DNA from: Thermomicrobiaceae bacterium
Lineage (GTDB): Bacteria; Chloroflexota; Chloroflexia; Thermomicrobiales; Thermomicrobiaceae
Assembly: GCA_014874455.1 (NCBI GenBank)
Contig: JADBJL010000010.1
Location: 1 to 42,955, forward strand
Length of the DNA: 42,955 nucleotides
Direction: 5' to 3'
Position numbers and translations under genes: made by a program. Positions 41,514 to 42,955 of this stretch are shown piece after piece. Below the pieces are notes generated by a model. That model was not told where the DNA came from. It searched no databases and worked only from the letters and a program-made list of their open reading frames with translations. How positions within the stretch are numbered: the stretch's first letter is position 1; every line of letters starts with the position of its first letter.

Positions 41514-41924
41514 TCACGCGGTCGTCACCGAGGCGACGGCGTAGGCCGGGACAGAGGCCCGCTCCTGCGCGGCGATGGTCTCCCAGGCACCGAGGAGCTC
41601 GCCTAGCAGGGCACGCACTTCGCGCGCAGCAGCCGGATCCTTGCGCAGGTTGGCCTCGATCAAGCGCCGCTGCATATAGTCGTAGAGGCGGCTCAGGTTG
41701 ACCGCGACCTCACCGGCATCCAGGTTGAGGCTACCCATCAGTTCGGCGACGATCTCCTGGCTGCGCACGAGGCAGCGGTGCGCTCCTGGGATATCGCGGG
41801 CCACCATCGCCTCCTCGGCTTCAGCCAGAAAGCGGATGGCCCCACGGTAGAGCATGATGACGAGGTCGACGGAGGAGGCCGTCTCCACTCGAACCTGGCG
41901 ATAGCGATCGGATTGGTAGGTCAT
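41514..41924 (-). CDS. fliS: Flagellin export chaperone FliS
   Basis: Predicted 136-residue four-helix chaperone that holds flagellin unfolded before export. The N-terminus RYRQVRVETASSVDLVIMLYRGAIRFL and LVRSQEIVAELMGSLNLDAGEVAVNLSRLYDYM match the family well. AAGGGAAG precedes the ATG. It lies 15 bases after fliD. No flagellin gene is in the window. Confidence 0.94.
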   Translation of the reverse strand: MTYQSDRYRQVRVETASSVDLVIMLYRGAIRFLAEAEEAMVARDIPGAHRCLVRSQEIVAELMGSLNLDAGEVAVNLSRLYDYMQRRLIEANLRKDPAAAREVRALLGELLGAWETIAAQERASVPAYAVASVTTA

Positions 41925-41939
41925 GCCTCTTCCCTTCCG

Positions 41940-42955
41940 TTACCGGCCGCTGCCCAGCATGCTGGCGAGCTGCATCCCGAGCTGAGTTCCTTGCTGCTGC
42001 ATCTCCGCGAGCAGCCGCTCTAGCGCGGCGAACTGGCGGATCAATCGCTCGCGCCGCTCGTCGAGGCGCATTTGGAAGCGTTCGACCTGGCTATCGATCT
42101 GCCGCAGGCTCTGCTGGAACCCGTCGCCGCGCGTGGTGACTACGCCCTCGGCTCCGAGCGCGGAATCGAGGTAGCGATCGAGCTGTTGCAGCACACCGTC
42201 ACGGTAGGTGACCTGGATTTCCGACGGTGCGCCGGTCAGGCTGCCCGCAGCCGTGATCACGAGTCCCGGGATCAGCGTGCTGTTCGTCCCGCCGGCCGTG
42301 ATGGTGCCGGTGTTCGTCCAGAGGACGTTGTTGCTCTGGTCACGGAACTCGACGGTCAGGTTGCCGGTGCCGTCGGACGTGATCACGTAGCGCCCGCTGG
42401 TCGACACCGCGGTGGGAGTCCCTGTCACAGCGACGATGTCGCCCGGCGTCGCCAGCGAGGCGCGCGGCGTCGCGGCGAAGAGGTCGTAGACCGCATTCGG
42501 GTTGGTCGCGAGGGCATTGCGCAGCTTCGTCTCATCGAGCTGAAGCCGGTTAGTCGTGCCGACCGCCGACCCGACGGCGCCGAAGCTCAGCCCGATCTCC
42601 GAGAGCGAGCGGTACGCGCCATCCGGATCCACCGCTGCCGAGGTCACGATCCGTCGCAGCGCCGCCTCGATCGAGCGGATAGCCCCATCGGCAATGAGCG
42701 TGCCGGCCTTCTTGGTATTGGCGTCGTACGACGTCTTGTCCTCGATGAAGCTCAACACGCTGTTGAACTGCTCGACAAACTTCTTGACAGCCGCGACCGC
42801 CGGTTCGGGGTCAGCCTGCACTGTGAAGCTATAGGCCGTTGTGGTCGTGCGGGTGAGCGTTAGCGTGACCCCAGCGATCGCGTCGCTGACCGTGTTGCTC
42901 GAGCTGTACTGGAAGGTTGCGCCACCGTCGAGGCTGTAGACCGCGTTCTGGCCGA
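41940..42955 (-). CDS. fliD: Flagellar hook-associated protein FliD (partial)
   Basis: C-terminal portion, about 337 residues, of the filament cap protein; the 5' end lies beyond the window edge. Reading continues in frame from the edge through YSLDGGATFQYSSSNTVSDA and TLTLTRTTTTAYSF into VKKFVEQFNSVLSFI, typical of FliD. The C-terminal coiled region QIDSQVERFQMRLDERRERLIRQFAALERLLAEMQQQ is also typical. fliS follows 15 bases later. Confidence 0.92.
   Translation of the reverse strand, partial: GQNAVYSLDGGATFQYSSSNTVSDAIAGVTLTLTRTTTTAYSFTVQADPEPAVAAVKKFVEQFNSVLSFIEDKTSYDANTKKAGTLIADGAIRSIEAALRRIVTSAAVDPDGAYRSLSEIGLSFGAVGSAVGTTNRLQLDETKLRNALATNPNAVYDLFAATPRASLATPGDIVAVTGTPTAVSTSGRYVITSDGTGNLTVEFRDQSNNVLWTNTGTITAGGTNSTLIPGLVITAAGSLTGAPSEIQVTYRDGVLQQLDRYLDSALGAEGVVTTRGDGFQQSLRQIDSQVERFQMRLDERRERLIRQFAALERLLAEMQQQGTQLGMQLASMLGSGR

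Overview
The window is GC-rich and densely packed. It most resembles a member of the Thermomicrobia (Chloroflexota), such as a Thermomicrobium or Sphaerobacter relative. This is a family-level inference from protein style, GTG/TTG starts, GC-rich codon use, sortase use and a flagellar cluster in which no L-ring or P-ring genes are seen; the last two suggest a single-membrane (monoderm) envelope. No rRNA, tRNA, CRISPR array, insertion sequence or phage gene was found.

Left third (1-13999) is accessory and stress-related. A minus-strand HEPN/nucleotidyltransferase pair carries substitutions at both signature residues. It faces a plus-strand Hsp20 gene with a consensus promoter and an embedded operator-like palindrome. 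A triple-BON protein, three small unknown proteins and a DUF4388/MshEN-like protein follow. A minus-strand cassette of glycosyltransferase, Wzz-like and Wzz/ATPase-like proteins looks like exopolysaccharide synthesis. Small minus-strand GNAT, roadblock-like and DinB-like genes come next. At 9910-12720 a plus-strand operon encodes an ArsR regulator, an FmdB zinc ribbon, a DUF302 protein, a metallo-beta-lactamase/rhodanese/rhodanese fusion and a single rhodanese. This looks like a persulfide/sulfur-handling operon under its own regulator. An arginase-family protein with a changed metal motif follows.

Middle (14016-23281): a YfhO-like membrane protein, then a complete branched-chain amino-acid (Liv-type) ABC transporter in the order binding lipoprotein, LivH, LivM, LivG, LivF. 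It has a promoter with an inverted repeat at the -35 and a hairpin between the binding protein and LivH. A beta-hydroxyacid dehydrogenase lies convergently after it.

Right half (23507-42955) is read leftward and is dominated by flagellar assembly: fliD (cut by the window end), fliS, a FliT/FlgN-like chaperone candidate, a lipoprotein-type sortase, a 304-base leader, then flgC, fliE, fliF, fliG, fliH, fliI, fliJ, an M23-peptidase/lytic-transglycosylase fusion, flgB, fliK, flgD and flgE. Only 30 bases after flgE, on the same strand, comes a large secreted beta-helix protein ending in an LPNTG sortase signal, then a second sortase 17 bases later, and then a GGDEF/EAL protein with a degenerate GGDEF and intact EAL motifs. 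The most interesting hypothesis is that sortase-dependent surface anchoring is built into the flagellar transcription unit: two different sortases, one lipid-anchored, one LPXTG adhesin and a c-di-GMP enzyme.
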